Shown piece by piece: positions 7,840-13,869 of a DNA stretch of 13,969 nucleotides. Position numbers and translations under genes: made by a program. Every line of letters starts with the position of its first letter. Within the stretch, counting starts at the first letter, position 1. The stretch spans positions 1 through 13,969 of the forward strand of contig CANHOY010000024.1 of NCBI GenBank assembly GCA_947462495.1, given 5' to 3'. The notes below the pieces were generated by a model that was not told where the DNA came from, did no database searches, and worked only from the letters and a program-made list of their open reading frames with translations. Source of the DNA: Bacteroidota bacterium. GTDB taxonomy: Bacteria; Bacteroidota; Bacteroidia; Chitinophagales; Chitinophagaceae.

Positions 7840-8571
7840 CTAGGTTGTTTTTTGAATGATGGCATCAAAACTACGAATACCTAATAACTTTTGAGTGATA
7901 AACCCTTCGGCATACGCTACTCCTATTTGATGACCTAATTCTTTTGCTCTCCCTTTTACAAAATCTAAAAATGCATTACCAGAAATAAAAGTGTCCGGCT
8001 CGGTTGAATTAGGATCGTAAAATTGAGAACTATGGGCTAAGATGGCTTCCATTTTCTTATCCATAAAAGCACTAATATCTACCACAAAATTAGGTGTTAA
8101 ATTTCTTGATTGTATATAATGAAAAACTTGAGTAGGTCTCCAGGGTGCTTGCGCTATACCATTGTGTGTAGTTTGTATTTTAACCAAACCAGATAAAAAC
8201 GAAGCCTCCACAATTAATTGAGCCGCACGACCATGATCTGGATGTCGATCTTCGGGAGCATTACAAAATATAATGGCAGGTTGATACTTTCTGATGGTTT
8301 CAATTATCGCAAATTGGTTTTCTTTATTGTTCTCAAAAAAACCATCCGACATCCCTAAATTTTCTCTTACTCCAATCCCCATTACTTCAGAAGCCAATTG
8401 AGCTTCTTTTAATCTTTGTGAAGTAGTGCCTCTTGTGCCTAGTTCCCCTTTGGTTAAATCTACAATGCCAACTGTCTTTCCTTCTGATACGGCTACCAAC
8501 AAGGCACCCGCACAACCCAACTCAACATCATCAGGATGAGCACCAAAAGCAAGTATATCTAGTTTTTGCAT
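7840..8571 (-). CDS. bshB1: Bacillithiol biosynthesis deacetylase BshB1 (LmbE/PIG-L family)
   Basis: Zinc-dependent deacetylase that converts N-acetylglucosaminyl-L-malate to glucosaminyl-malate, the second step of bacillithiol synthesis. The 243-residue protein begins with the LmbE metal motif GAHPDDVELGC (His12, Asp14, Asp15) and has the second motif PEDRHPDHGRAA (His110, His113). KGELGTRGT (41-49) and the C-terminal VAYAEGFITQKLLGI are typical of BshB1 rather than of mycothiol or antibiotic-pathway relatives. Neither bshA nor bshC is in the window, but a bacilliredoxin is encoded about 2.3 kb away. A promoter-like pair lies just upstream. LmbE-family members have varied substrates, so the family is surer than the exact substrate. 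Confidence 0.9.
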   Translation of the reverse strand: MQKLDILAFGAHPDDVELGCAGALLVAVSEGKTVGIVDLTKGELGTRGTTSQRLKEAQLASEVMGIGVRENLGMSDGFFENNKENQFAIIETIRKYQPAIIFCNAPEDRHPDHGRAAQLIVEASFLSGLVKIQTTHNGIAQAPWRPTQVFHYIQSRNLTPNFVVDISAFMDKKMEAILAHSSQFYDPNSTEPDTFISGNAFLDFVKGRAKELGHQIGVAYAEGFITQKLLGIRSFDAIIQKTT

Positions 8572-8591
8572 ATTTTATATTTTAACCTTTA

Positions 8592-8625
8592 CAAAGATAA
8601 GTACACAATAGTCTTTCTTGACAAA
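8592..8625 (-). promoter_or_regulatory. Candidate promoter for bshB1
   Basis: Minus strand TATCTTTG (8592-8599) is a full match to TAnnTTTG, 20 bp before the bshB1 ATG. A TTTG (8622-8625) lies 22 bp further upstream, within the T-run of the preceding rpmE2 terminator. This implies a very short leader and transcription independent of rpmE2. Confidence 0.5.
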
Positions 8626-8657
8626 AAACCCTCTCTTACTTGCGTAAGAAAGGGTTT
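8623..8657 (-). terminator. Rho-independent terminator of rpmE2
   Basis: Arms 8626-8639 and 8644-8657 pair at 13 of 14 positions around a 4-base loop (8640-8643). On the minus strand the stem is followed directly by a run of T (8628-8623). It lies about 40 bp after the rpmE2 stop codon and separates it from bshB1. Confidence 0.9.
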
Positions 8658-8697
8658 GAATAAGTATAAAAAGAAATGTTTTTTAATTGTCTCTCTT

Positions 8698-8949
8698 TTA
8701 TTTTTTCTTGGCGTAACGCTTGTTGAATTTATCAATACGACCAGCTGTGTCAACCAACATGTTTTTACCTGTGTAAAAAGGATGTGAAGTGTTAGAAATC
8801 TCCAATTTGATAATTGGATACTCTTTACCGTCTTCGAACAATACTGTTTCTTTGGTTTGTGCAGTTGATTTGCCTAAGAATTGAATACCGTTACTCATGT
8901 CCTTGAACACAACGAAACGATACGCTTCTGGATGGATACCTTCTCTCAT
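8698..8949 (-). CDS. rpmE2: 50S ribosomal protein L31, type B (zinc-independent form)
   Basis: Large-subunit ribosomal protein of 83 residues. MREGIHPEAYRFVVFKDMSNG at the N-terminus, KLEISNTSHPFYTGK and LVDTAGRIDKF are type B L31 hallmarks. The protein has no cysteine, so it lacks the CxxC zinc site of type A L31. In bacteria with both types this form replaces L31 when zinc is scarce; in many Bacteroidota it is probably the only L31, which the window cannot settle. The frame extends upstream to a TTG (8988), but the family's N-terminus, MxxGIHP, fits the ATG at 8949. The longer start would also add 13 residues that overlap a leader hairpin. The gene has its own consensus promoter and terminator. 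Confidence 0.97.
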   Translation of the reverse strand: MREGIHPEAYRFVVFKDMSNGIQFLGKSTAQTKETVLFEDGKEYPIIKLEISNTSHPFYTGKNMLVDTAGRIDKFNKRYAKKK

Positions 8950-8968
8950 ATGTATGATTTTTAAGGAT

Positions 8969-8986
8969 GTACGGGTTTTGCCGTAC
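8969..8986 (-). promoter_or_regulatory. Inverted repeat in the rpmE2 leader
   Basis: GTACGG (8969-8974) and CCGTAC (8981-8986) form a perfect 6-bp stem with a 6-base loop, ending 19 bp before the rpmE2 start and inside the transcript predicted from the upstream promoter. No U-tract follows, so it is not a terminator. It may be an autoregulatory r-protein leader element, but a single short hairpin could arise by chance. Confidence 0.4.
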
Positions 8987-9004
8987 AATTTATTTAATAG
9001 GACG

Positions 9005-9036
9005 CAAATTTAGCCTAAACCTAGGTTTTAGCCAAA
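9005..9036 (-). promoter_or_regulatory. Consensus Bacteroidota promoter of rpmE2
   Basis: The minus strand has TTTG (9033-9036), a 20-bp spacer, and TAAATTTG (9005-9012). Both elements and their spacing fit the Bacteroidota primary-sigma consensus. Transcription should begin near 8998, giving a leader of about 50 nt that carries the inverted repeat at 8969-8986. A 12-bp palindrome sits in the spacer. Confidence 0.65.
9017..9028. promoter_or_regulatory. Perfect 12-bp palindrome in the rpmE2 promoter spacer, candidate operator
   Basis: AAACCTAGGTTT is self-complementary and lies entirely between the -33 and -7 elements of the rpmE2 promoter, the classic place for a repressor site. With one bulged T it extends to CTAAACC paired with GGTTTTAG. 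The regulator is unknown; the sequence does not look like the AT-rich Zur boxes of Proteobacteria or Firmicutes. Confidence 0.4.
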
Positions 9037-9067
9037 TTTTAAGGGGGTTAATAAGGCATTAGCCCAA

Positions 9068-9556
9068 TTACTTCATATTGATGTACTGAAGCGGCAAGCC
9101 CAGGTTCCCAGCCCTACAAGAAGCGATAACTTCTTGTAAATCATCGATTTTCTTGCCCGTAACACGTACAATATCGTCCATAATGGCCGCCTGCACCTTT
9201 AGGCCACTCTCTTTAATATGTTTGACCACTTTTTTGGCATCTTCCTGCTTTAAGCCATTTTTCACGGAAACATCCTTCTTAAAGATTTTTCCACTGGGGA
9301 AGGCCTCCTTGGAAAAATCAAAGGCAGAGGCATCGATTCCCTGTTTCATCGACCTACTTAATAATACATCTAAGATTTGCTGAATTTTCATTTCAGAATC
9401 AGACTCTATTTTAAGAACGTATTCTTTTTTATTTAAATCAATCACTACATGATTGCCTTTAAAATCAAATCGATTTGTGATTTCTTTTTTGACAATATTA
9501 ACTGCATTATCCAATGTTTGAATATCTACAGAGCTGGCAATATCAAAGGATGGCAT
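9068..9556 (-). CDS. yajQ: YajQ family nucleotide-binding protein (DUF520)
   Basis: Small cytosolic protein of two ferredoxin-like halves. Homologues bind nucleotides, and the Xanthomonas member binds cyclic di-GMP and partners a transcription factor; the role in Bacteroidota is not established. At 162 residues it is full length, with the family start MPSFDIASSVDIQTLDNAV, the ITNRFDFKG motif (27-35), and the C-terminal VTGKKIDDLQ and LPLQYINMK. It starts 10 bp after the lgt stop on the same strand, so the two are expected to share a transcript. No terminator is visible between yajQ and the rpmE2 promoter, so the transcript may read into rpmE2. Confidence 0.95.
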   Translation of the reverse strand: MPSFDIASSVDIQTLDNAVNIVKKEITNRFDFKGNHVVIDLNKKEYVLKIESDSEMKIQQILDVLLSRSMKQGIDASAFDFSKEAFPSGKIFKKDVSVKNGLKQEDAKKVVKHIKESGLKVQAAIMDDIVRVTGKKIDDLQEVIASCRAGNLGLPLQYINMK

Positions 9557-9566
9557 AGTTTTAAGT

Positions 9567-10727
9567 TTAAGATTTTACAATATTTTTTGGGAACCATTTT
9601 TTAGACATTATTAAGAAAACGAATCCTAATATAATTAATAATACGGAGATTAATTCCGCTTGAGTAGGTTGAAAAGGCAAGGAAGCTATTTTGTTATTGA
9701 CCCTTATTTTTTCTATAAAGAAACGTTCCCCGCCAGCAAACAAGAAATAGATCCCAGTTAAAATTCCTGGCTGAGTGATTTTCTTACGGAAGCTCCACAT
9801 AATAAGGAACAGTATAAACATAATTACAATTTCAAAAAAAGTGCTCGGATATACGGGCAAAGGAAGTTGATTGCAATAACTACCAACACAGCCCGGAATG
9901 GCCACCCCTTCATTCACTACATTGTGCGGATAAGTATAGGCCCACATCCAATCCGGTAACCAAGTAAATGGTTTTGGAGATAAATTAGCTATACCCCAAT
10001 CACCATCTCCACTAATATGACAACCAATACGACCCGCAGCATAAGCAAAAAGCATAGTAGGTGCCATCGCATCTGCAAAATGAATGACCCTAATTTTATA
10101 TTTTCTTATATAAACAATTACTGCAATCGTTGCTAAAATAAGTCCACCATAAAAAGTAAGTCCGCTAAATGATAATAAAGAACCAATAGGATCTTTAACT
10201 AATTCATCAAAGTTTTCAAGATTGTGAAAAATTTTAGCCCCAATAAATCCCCATAAAGCTGCTGTTAAAACCACATCCCCTACTCGGTCATGCGCCCACA
10301 CCAATACAGTCCTGGCTTCTGGCTTAGCCAATTTAGCCTTATCCTTTTCTTTCCATTTTAAAAACAAAAACAAGAGTCCCACCACAAAGCCAGCTGCAAA
10401 ATTCCCCTCTAAGGACAAAATAAAAGCTTGCGTATTATTTAAAGCATTTTCGATGGTAAACGCTCCAACTATCTTATAACCAAATAAAAAACCAAAGAAA
10501 AAATTAGTAACCAATTCTGAAATAGTGGCTGAGGCGCCCACCATCATTTTTTCTTCTATATAGCCAAATTCACCTAAGGCTTCTTTTCTTTTAATTTCAG
10601 AAAACAATACATACCCTGCACTTATAAATGCGAGTGCAACAAAAAATCCAAATGAATTAACCAACTTTAAAGCTGTTAATTTAATTCCAAACAAATCTTC
10701 AACTAAGTAGTATAAATTAGGATACAT
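9567..10727 (-). CDS. lgt: Prolipoprotein diacylglyceryl transferase, divergent Bacteroidota form
   Basis: Inner-membrane enzyme that transfers diacylglycerol from phosphatidylglycerol to the lipobox cysteine of prolipoproteins. The protein is 386 residues from the ATG at 10727, longer than the roughly 290 of E. coli Lgt, with about seven hydrophobic segments. The signature region reads GRIGCHISGDGDWG (232-245) against the classical GRxGNFxNxE pattern, so the arginine (Arg233) is kept but Asn becomes Cys and Glu becomes Asp. SGLTFYGGLI has Tyr193 where E. coli Lgt has His103. GGERFFIEKIR (Arg335) and PTQAELISVLLI match the C-terminal region. The frame opens at a GTG (10775), but that codon lies inside the upstream terminator hairpin, so the ATG is preferred. 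yajQ follows after 10 bp. Confidence 0.87.
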   Translation of the reverse strand: MYPNLYYLVEDLFGIKLTALKLVNSFGFFVALAFISAGYVLFSEIKRKEALGEFGYIEEKMMVGASATISELVTNFFFGFLFGYKIVGAFTIENALNNTQAFILSLEGNFAAGFVVGLLFLFLKWKEKDKAKLAKPEARTVLVWAHDRVGDVVLTAALWGFIGAKIFHNLENFDELVKDPIGSLLSFSGLTFYGGLILATIAVIVYIRKYKIRVIHFADAMAPTMLFAYAAGRIGCHISGDGDWGIANLSPKPFTWLPDWMWAYTYPHNVVNEGVAIPGCVGSYCNQLPLPVYPSTFFEIVIMFILFLIMWSFRKKITQPGILTGIYFLFAGGERFFIEKIRVNNKIASLPFQPTQAELISVLLIILGFVFLIMSKKWFPKNIVKS

Positions 10728-10758
10728 ATTGTGGTATAAATAAGTAATGCAATGTACG

Positions 10759-10789
10759 AAAAAAAAAGGCCACACTAGAAAGTGCGGCC
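10759..10789 (-). terminator. Rho-independent terminator of the bacilliredoxin gene
   Basis: On the minus strand GGCCGCACT pairs with AGTGTGGCC (9 bp, one G-U) around a 4-base loop and is followed by at least eight T. The G-U pair becomes an A-C mismatch in the opposite orientation, so it acts on the minus strand. It lies 50 bp after the bacilliredoxin stop and before lgt. Confidence 0.88.
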
Positions 10790-10838
10790 GTGTTTACTAA
10801 CCCATCTAAAAACAAAAACTGTTGATAAATATTTTTTA

Positions 10839-11255
10839 CTAATTACAATGTTCTTGGAATACTGTAATTAAGTGTTGTGCAATCAATTGAGCCGGTCTAC
10901 CTTCAATTTGGTGTCTTTCCACCATATTGACTAATTGACCATCTTTAAATAATAAAATTGCTGGTGAAGATGGAGGATAAGGTAACTGTAATTCTCTTAC
11001 TTTATTAACCGCTTCTATATCAAAACCTGCAAAACTGGTAGTGATGTAATCTGGTTTGATAGTTGCATTGGCAATCGCCATTAAAACACCTGGTCTACAT
11101 GCGCCAGCAGCACAACCACAAACAGAATTAATCACTAACAATGTTGTACCATCTTTTTTCACGGCGTTCTCCACTTCCATGGCTGTAGTTAAATCTTCAA
11201 ATCCATTATCAACTAACTCGGCCTTCATTGGTAAAACGATCTCTTCAGGGTACAT
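10839..11255 (-). CDS. brxA: BrxA/BrxB family bacilliredoxin
   Basis: Thioredoxin-fold protein of the YphP/YqiW family that removes bacillithiol from mixed disulfides on proteins after oxidative stress. The active-site CxC is in NSVCGCAAGACRP (Cys46, Cys48, with an additional Cys53 where B. subtilis YphP lacks one). The lead-in VLPMKAELVDNGFEDLTTAMEVE and the tail PSSPAILLFKDGQLV, RHQIEG, LITVFQEHC also match YphP. From the ATG at 11255 the protein has 138 residues, close to the family's 144. The open frame continues 27 codons upstream to a GTG (11336), but a consensus promoter lies inside that extension and the family begins near this ATG. Whether it is the BrxA or BrxB orthologue cannot be decided. 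It fits with bshB1 in the same window. Confidence 0.9.
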   Translation of the reverse strand: MYPEEIVLPMKAELVDNGFEDLTTAMEVENAVKKDGTTLLVINSVCGCAAGACRPGVLMAIANATIKPDYITTSFAGFDIEAVNKVRELQLPYPPSSPAILLFKDGQLVNMVERHQIEGRPAQLIAQHLITVFQEHCN

Positions 11256-11273
11256 AACATCTACTATTTGTAC

Positions 11274-11305
11274 CAAAATTAGGGATTTTAAAAATGCCCT
11301 ACAAA
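11274..11305 (-). promoter_or_regulatory. Consensus Bacteroidota promoter of the bacilliredoxin gene
   Basis: The minus strand has TTTG (11302-11305), exactly 20 bp of spacer, and TAATTTTG (11274-11281), the same geometry as the rpmE2 promoter. Transcription would begin around 11267, giving a leader of about 12 nt before the ATG at 11255. A further TATCTTTG (11336-11343) upstream may be a second start but lacks a visible -33 partner. Confidence 0.6.
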
Positions 11306-11440
11306 TTTGTTTTGAAGCCATATCGGCAGTTAACACAAAGATAATATGTCATAATGTCATTAAAATACATTGATTTAGCCCTGGAATAGCATTTGTAATA
11401 GATAAAATGTTCAAATTTCATAAAACTAAACAAAAACAAT

Positions 11441-11839
11441 ATGACAACTTTAAAACAAAACCCTTTCGTGTTTGGACATTTAATGGATGATTTTTTTCCA
11501 ACAACAAATGCTTATTATCCACCCGTAAATATTCATGAAAATGAAAAAGGATTTAGCATTGAATTAAAAGTTCCAGGTATCAAAAAAGAAGAAGTGAGCA
11601 TACAAATGGAAAAAGGACTTTTGACAATTAGTTTCCAATCCAAAGAAAACAAGGAACCAAAAGTAGAAAAGCTTATTAAAAAGGAATTTAGTGTCAAGTC
11701 CTTTAAAAGAACTTTTAGCTTGGATGAGAAAATAAATATTGAAGCCATTGACGCCGTAATGGAACATGGTATTCTAACACTTTCACTTCCTCTAAAAGAA
11801 TCAAGTAACACTCCTAAAACAGTGATTAGCATTAAATAA
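11441..11839 (+). CDS. Small heat shock protein, Hsp20/alpha-crystallin family
   Basis: ATP-independent holdase that binds unfolding proteins under stress. The 132-residue protein has a short N-terminal arm (1-27) and an alpha-crystallin domain (about 28-118). Visible in the domain are VNIHENEKGFSIELKVPGIKKEEV at its start and the family motif HGILTLSLPL (109-118). The C-terminal extension ends in an I-x-I motif (Ile129, Ile131) used for oligomer assembly. It is the only plus-strand gene in the right-hand 11 kb, divergent from the bacilliredoxin (185 bp between starts) and convergent on speA. I find neither a CIRCE operator nor a clean TAnnTTTG promoter upstream, so its heat or stress control cannot be inferred from the sequence. 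Confidence 0.95.
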   Translation: MTTLKQNPFVFGHLMDDFFPTTNAYYPPVNIHENEKGFSIELKVPGIKKEEVSIQMEKGLLTISFQSKENKEPKVEKLIKKEFSVKSFKRTFSLDEKINIEAIDAVMEHGILTLSLPLKESSNTPKTVISIK

Positions 11840-11853
11840 GGATTAGCTAAACT

Positions 11854-11892
11854 AAAAAAGGCCCTTCGATTTTTCGGGGGCCTTTTATTTTT
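11854..11892. terminator. Bidirectional terminator between hsp20 and speA
   Basis: AAAAGGCCC (11856-11864) pairs with GGGCCTTTT (11878-11886), extended by T-G pairs, around an AT-rich loop. An A-run precedes and a T-rich run follows, so a U-tract forms in either direction. It lies 15 bp after the hsp20 stop and about 45 bp beyond the speA stop, serving both convergent genes. Confidence 0.85.
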
Positions 11893-11937
11893 ATTAATTC
11901 GTTGTAATTGATAAATTATAGATAGTAGTATTTTTAA

Positions 11938-13374
11938 CTATCTTAAATACCCTAGTATCTTCAGCATCGATTGTGCTGTTTGCTCTTTTGCATACACCCA
12001 ATCTACCAACTTCCCAGTTTTAGCATCTTTTTCTACAATCACATGCTTTGGTGAAGGAATTAAACAGTGCTTGATTCCTCCATAGCCGCTAATTTGATCT
12101 TGATAGGCCCCTGTATGAAAAAAGCCTACATACAAAGACTCATTATTCTCTTCTGTCTTTTCTTCTATTAAATCATTTTTAAGCTTAGGTAAGAATACCT
12201 CATTAATATGTTCCTCTGAATCGTAATAATCATGGCTATCACAAGTAAGTCCACCTAACACCACACGCTGATAATCATTTTCCCATTTATTTACTGGGAG
12301 CATTAAAAACTTCTCTCCAATACCCCAGGTATCTGGTAGAGTAGTTATGAAAGAAGAATCAATCATATACCAACACTCTCTATCATTTTGTTTCTTTTCG
12401 GCAAGTACTTTATAAATATGCGCCATACTCTCTCCTACTGTAAAACTTCCAAATTCAGTATAGATATTAGGCATGGGAACTCTTGCCTTTTTACAGGCCT
12501 TCTTTATATTAGACACAATCTCATTGATCATGAATTGATAATCATATTCAAAGCCCAAAGAATGCTTAATGGGGAAACCACCTCCAATATTAATGGAATC
12601 TAATTCAGGACATATTTTTTTAAGCTGGCAATACAAGTTGATAATCTTGTTTAATTCTGACCAATAATAAATATCATCCTTAATGCCTTTATTTAAAAAG
12701 ATATGCAGCATTTTTAATTGAAACTTATCTTCATACCCTTCTATTTCATCAACATAGAACTCAAGTATATCCTTTGCTCTTATACCTAATCTTGAAGTAT
12801 AAAAAGGGAAACTAGGCTCTTCTTCGGAAGCTACACGAATTCCTAATTTAAATGGCTCTTTGGTATTGCGTTTGTAAAATTGTAATTCTTCTTTATTGTC
12901 TAACACTGGTATCACATTCTTGAACCCGGTATTAATTAATTTAGATATTCTACTCATGTACAACTTTTGCTTATAGCCATTGCAAATAATAAAAATTTCT
13001 TTATTAATTTTTCTACGCTTATACAATTGATTAATGATGTCGATATCGTAAGCAAAGGAAGTTTCTAAATGCACATTGTGCGACAAAGCCTCTTCCACTA
13101 TAAATGAAAAGTGAGAGCTCTTAGTACAATAACAATAGAAATACTCCCCCTCGTATTTATGCTTTTTAAAAGCTGCTGCAAACATTTGCTTTGCTTTTTT
13201 TATCTGCATCCCTATTTTAGGTAGGTAAGTTAATTTTAAGGGAGTACCATGTTTTTCAATGATGGCTTTTAAATCAAGTCCATTAAATTGTAAATAACCA
13301 TTGTCATCCACTTCAAAACCTTCTTGTGGAAAATGAAAGGTTTGATTAACCAACGAGGTGTAGGTATTGTTCAT
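11938..13374 (-). CDS. speA: Arginine decarboxylase, fold-III (alanine-racemase-like) short form
   Basis: PLP enzyme that decarboxylates arginine to agmatine, the first step of putrescine synthesis by the agmatine route. The 478-residue protein has an N-terminal barrel with the probable PLP lysine Lys85 in YCYCTKSSHF, FYTSRLGIRAKDI (191-203), the phosphate-binding GGGFP (264-268) and EFGSFTVGES (307-316). The C-terminal beta domain has the catalytic CDSHD (378-382; Cys378) and FFHTGAYQ (418-425). It is shorter than the roughly 630-residue SpeA of Proteobacteria and matches the short Bacteroidota type. Diaminopimelate or ornithine decarboxylase are the alternatives in this superfamily; the C-terminal motifs and the presence of aguA and aguB support arginine. 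It is a single-gene unit between two terminators. Confidence 0.88.
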   Translation of the reverse strand: MNNTYTSLVNQTFHFPQEGFEVDDNGYLQFNGLDLKAIIEKHGTPLKLTYLPKIGMQIKKAKQMFAAAFKKHKYEGEYFYCYCTKSSHFSFIVEEALSHNVHLETSFAYDIDIINQLYKRRKINKEIFIICNGYKQKLYMSRISKLINTGFKNVIPVLDNKEELQFYKRNTKEPFKLGIRVASEEEPSFPFYTSRLGIRAKDILEFYVDEIEGYEDKFQLKMLHIFLNKGIKDDIYYWSELNKIINLYCQLKKICPELDSINIGGGFPIKHSLGFEYDYQFMINEIVSNIKKACKKARVPMPNIYTEFGSFTVGESMAHIYKVLAEKKQNDRECWYMIDSSFITTLPDTWGIGEKFLMLPVNKWENDYQRVVLGGLTCDSHDYYDSEEHINEVFLPKLKNDLIEEKTEENNESLYVGFFHTGAYQDQISGYGGIKHCLIPSPKHVIVEKDAKTGKLVDWVYAKEQTAQSMLKILGYLR

Positions 13375-13411
13375 TTGTAAACAGGGTTGTTAGCTTGTTA
13401 TTTTTAGAGAA

Positions 13412-13419
13412 CAAAAATA
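13412..13419 (-). promoter_or_regulatory. Candidate -7 element for speA
   Basis: Minus strand TATTTTTG fits TAnnTTTG, 37 bp before the speA ATG and downstream of the rplT terminator. No TTTG occurs at the -33 distance. Since the rplT terminator lies just upstream, speA needs its own promoter somewhere in 13375-13464. Confidence 0.4.
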
Positions 13420-13464
13420 GTTCTTTGAACGGATATTGGGGACGGAAATTTCGAGGGGAATTAT

Positions 13465-13500
13465 AAAAAAAACCCTCTTCGAATTATCGAGGAGGGTTTT
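13465..13500 (-). terminator. Rho-independent terminator of rplT
   Basis: Arms 13469-13482 and 13487-13500 pair over 14 bp (one G-U) around the loop ATTA. On the minus strand a run of eight T (13472-13465) overlaps and follows the stem base. It lies 24 bp after the rplT stop. A-rich flanks on the other side also permit weak plus-strand activity, but no plus-strand gene needs it. Confidence 0.92.
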
Positions 13501-13524
13501 AAAATCTCAAAAGAAAGAAACGAC

Positions 13525-13869
13525 CTACTTAACCGATTGAACCAAAGCTTTGAAACTTGCTGGCTCGTTCATCGCTAAATCTGCTAAAACCTTACGGTTT
13601 AAATCAGATCCTTTCTTTGCTAACAGGTTAATGAATTGGCTGTAAGTAAGGCCTTCCTCACGCACTGCCGCATTAATACGGGCAATCCATAAAGTACGGT
13701 ACTCACGCTTTTTCAACTTACGACCTACATAACTGTATGTTAAACCTTTCTCTAATACGTTTTTGGCAACGGTATAAACGTTTTTACGTTTACCATAGAA
13801 ACCTTTCGCTTGTTCGAAAATTTTCTTTCTTCTTGCTCTGGATGCGACGGCATTTTTTGAACGTGGCAT
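13525..13869 (-). CDS. rplT: 50S ribosomal protein L20
   Basis: Binds 23S rRNA early in large-subunit assembly. The 114-residue protein is full length and highly typical: MPRSKNAVASRARRKKIF at the N-terminus, AKGFYGKRKNVYTVAK, YVGRKLKKREYRTLWIARINAA (about 47-68) and GLTYSQFINLL. In most bacteria it is the last gene of infC-rpmI-rplT. The 100 bp upstream to the window edge contain no recognisable end of L35 in any minus-strand frame, so rpmI is either further away than usual or absent here. The gene is followed by a strong terminator, which fits a last-in-operon position. L20 is a known autoregulator in other bacteria, but no L20-binding leader could be recognised in the 100 bp available. Confidence 0.98.
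   Translation of the reverse strand: MPRSKNAVASRARRKKIFEQAKGFYGKRKNVYTVAKNVLEKGLTYSYVGRKLKKREYRTLWIARINAAVREEGLTYSQFINLLAKKGSDLNRKVLADLAMNEPASFKALVQSVK

Noticed and set aside
11382..11396. Sigma-54-like -24/-12 pattern (TGG...TTGT) upstream of the hsp20 gene
   Set aside because: Only the TGG and TTG parts match; the rest of the -24 box and the -12 GC do not, and no activator site is visible.
11256..11440. Search for a CIRCE operator or other heat-shock element in the hsp20-bacilliredoxin gap
   Set aside because: No TTAGCACTC/GAGTGCTAA arms or other recognisable heat-shock site are present.
11921..11942. Inverted repeat GATAGT...ACTATC over the speA stop codon
   Set aside because: Six AT-rich pairs with a 10-base loop and no T-run; too weak to call a terminator or regulatory site.
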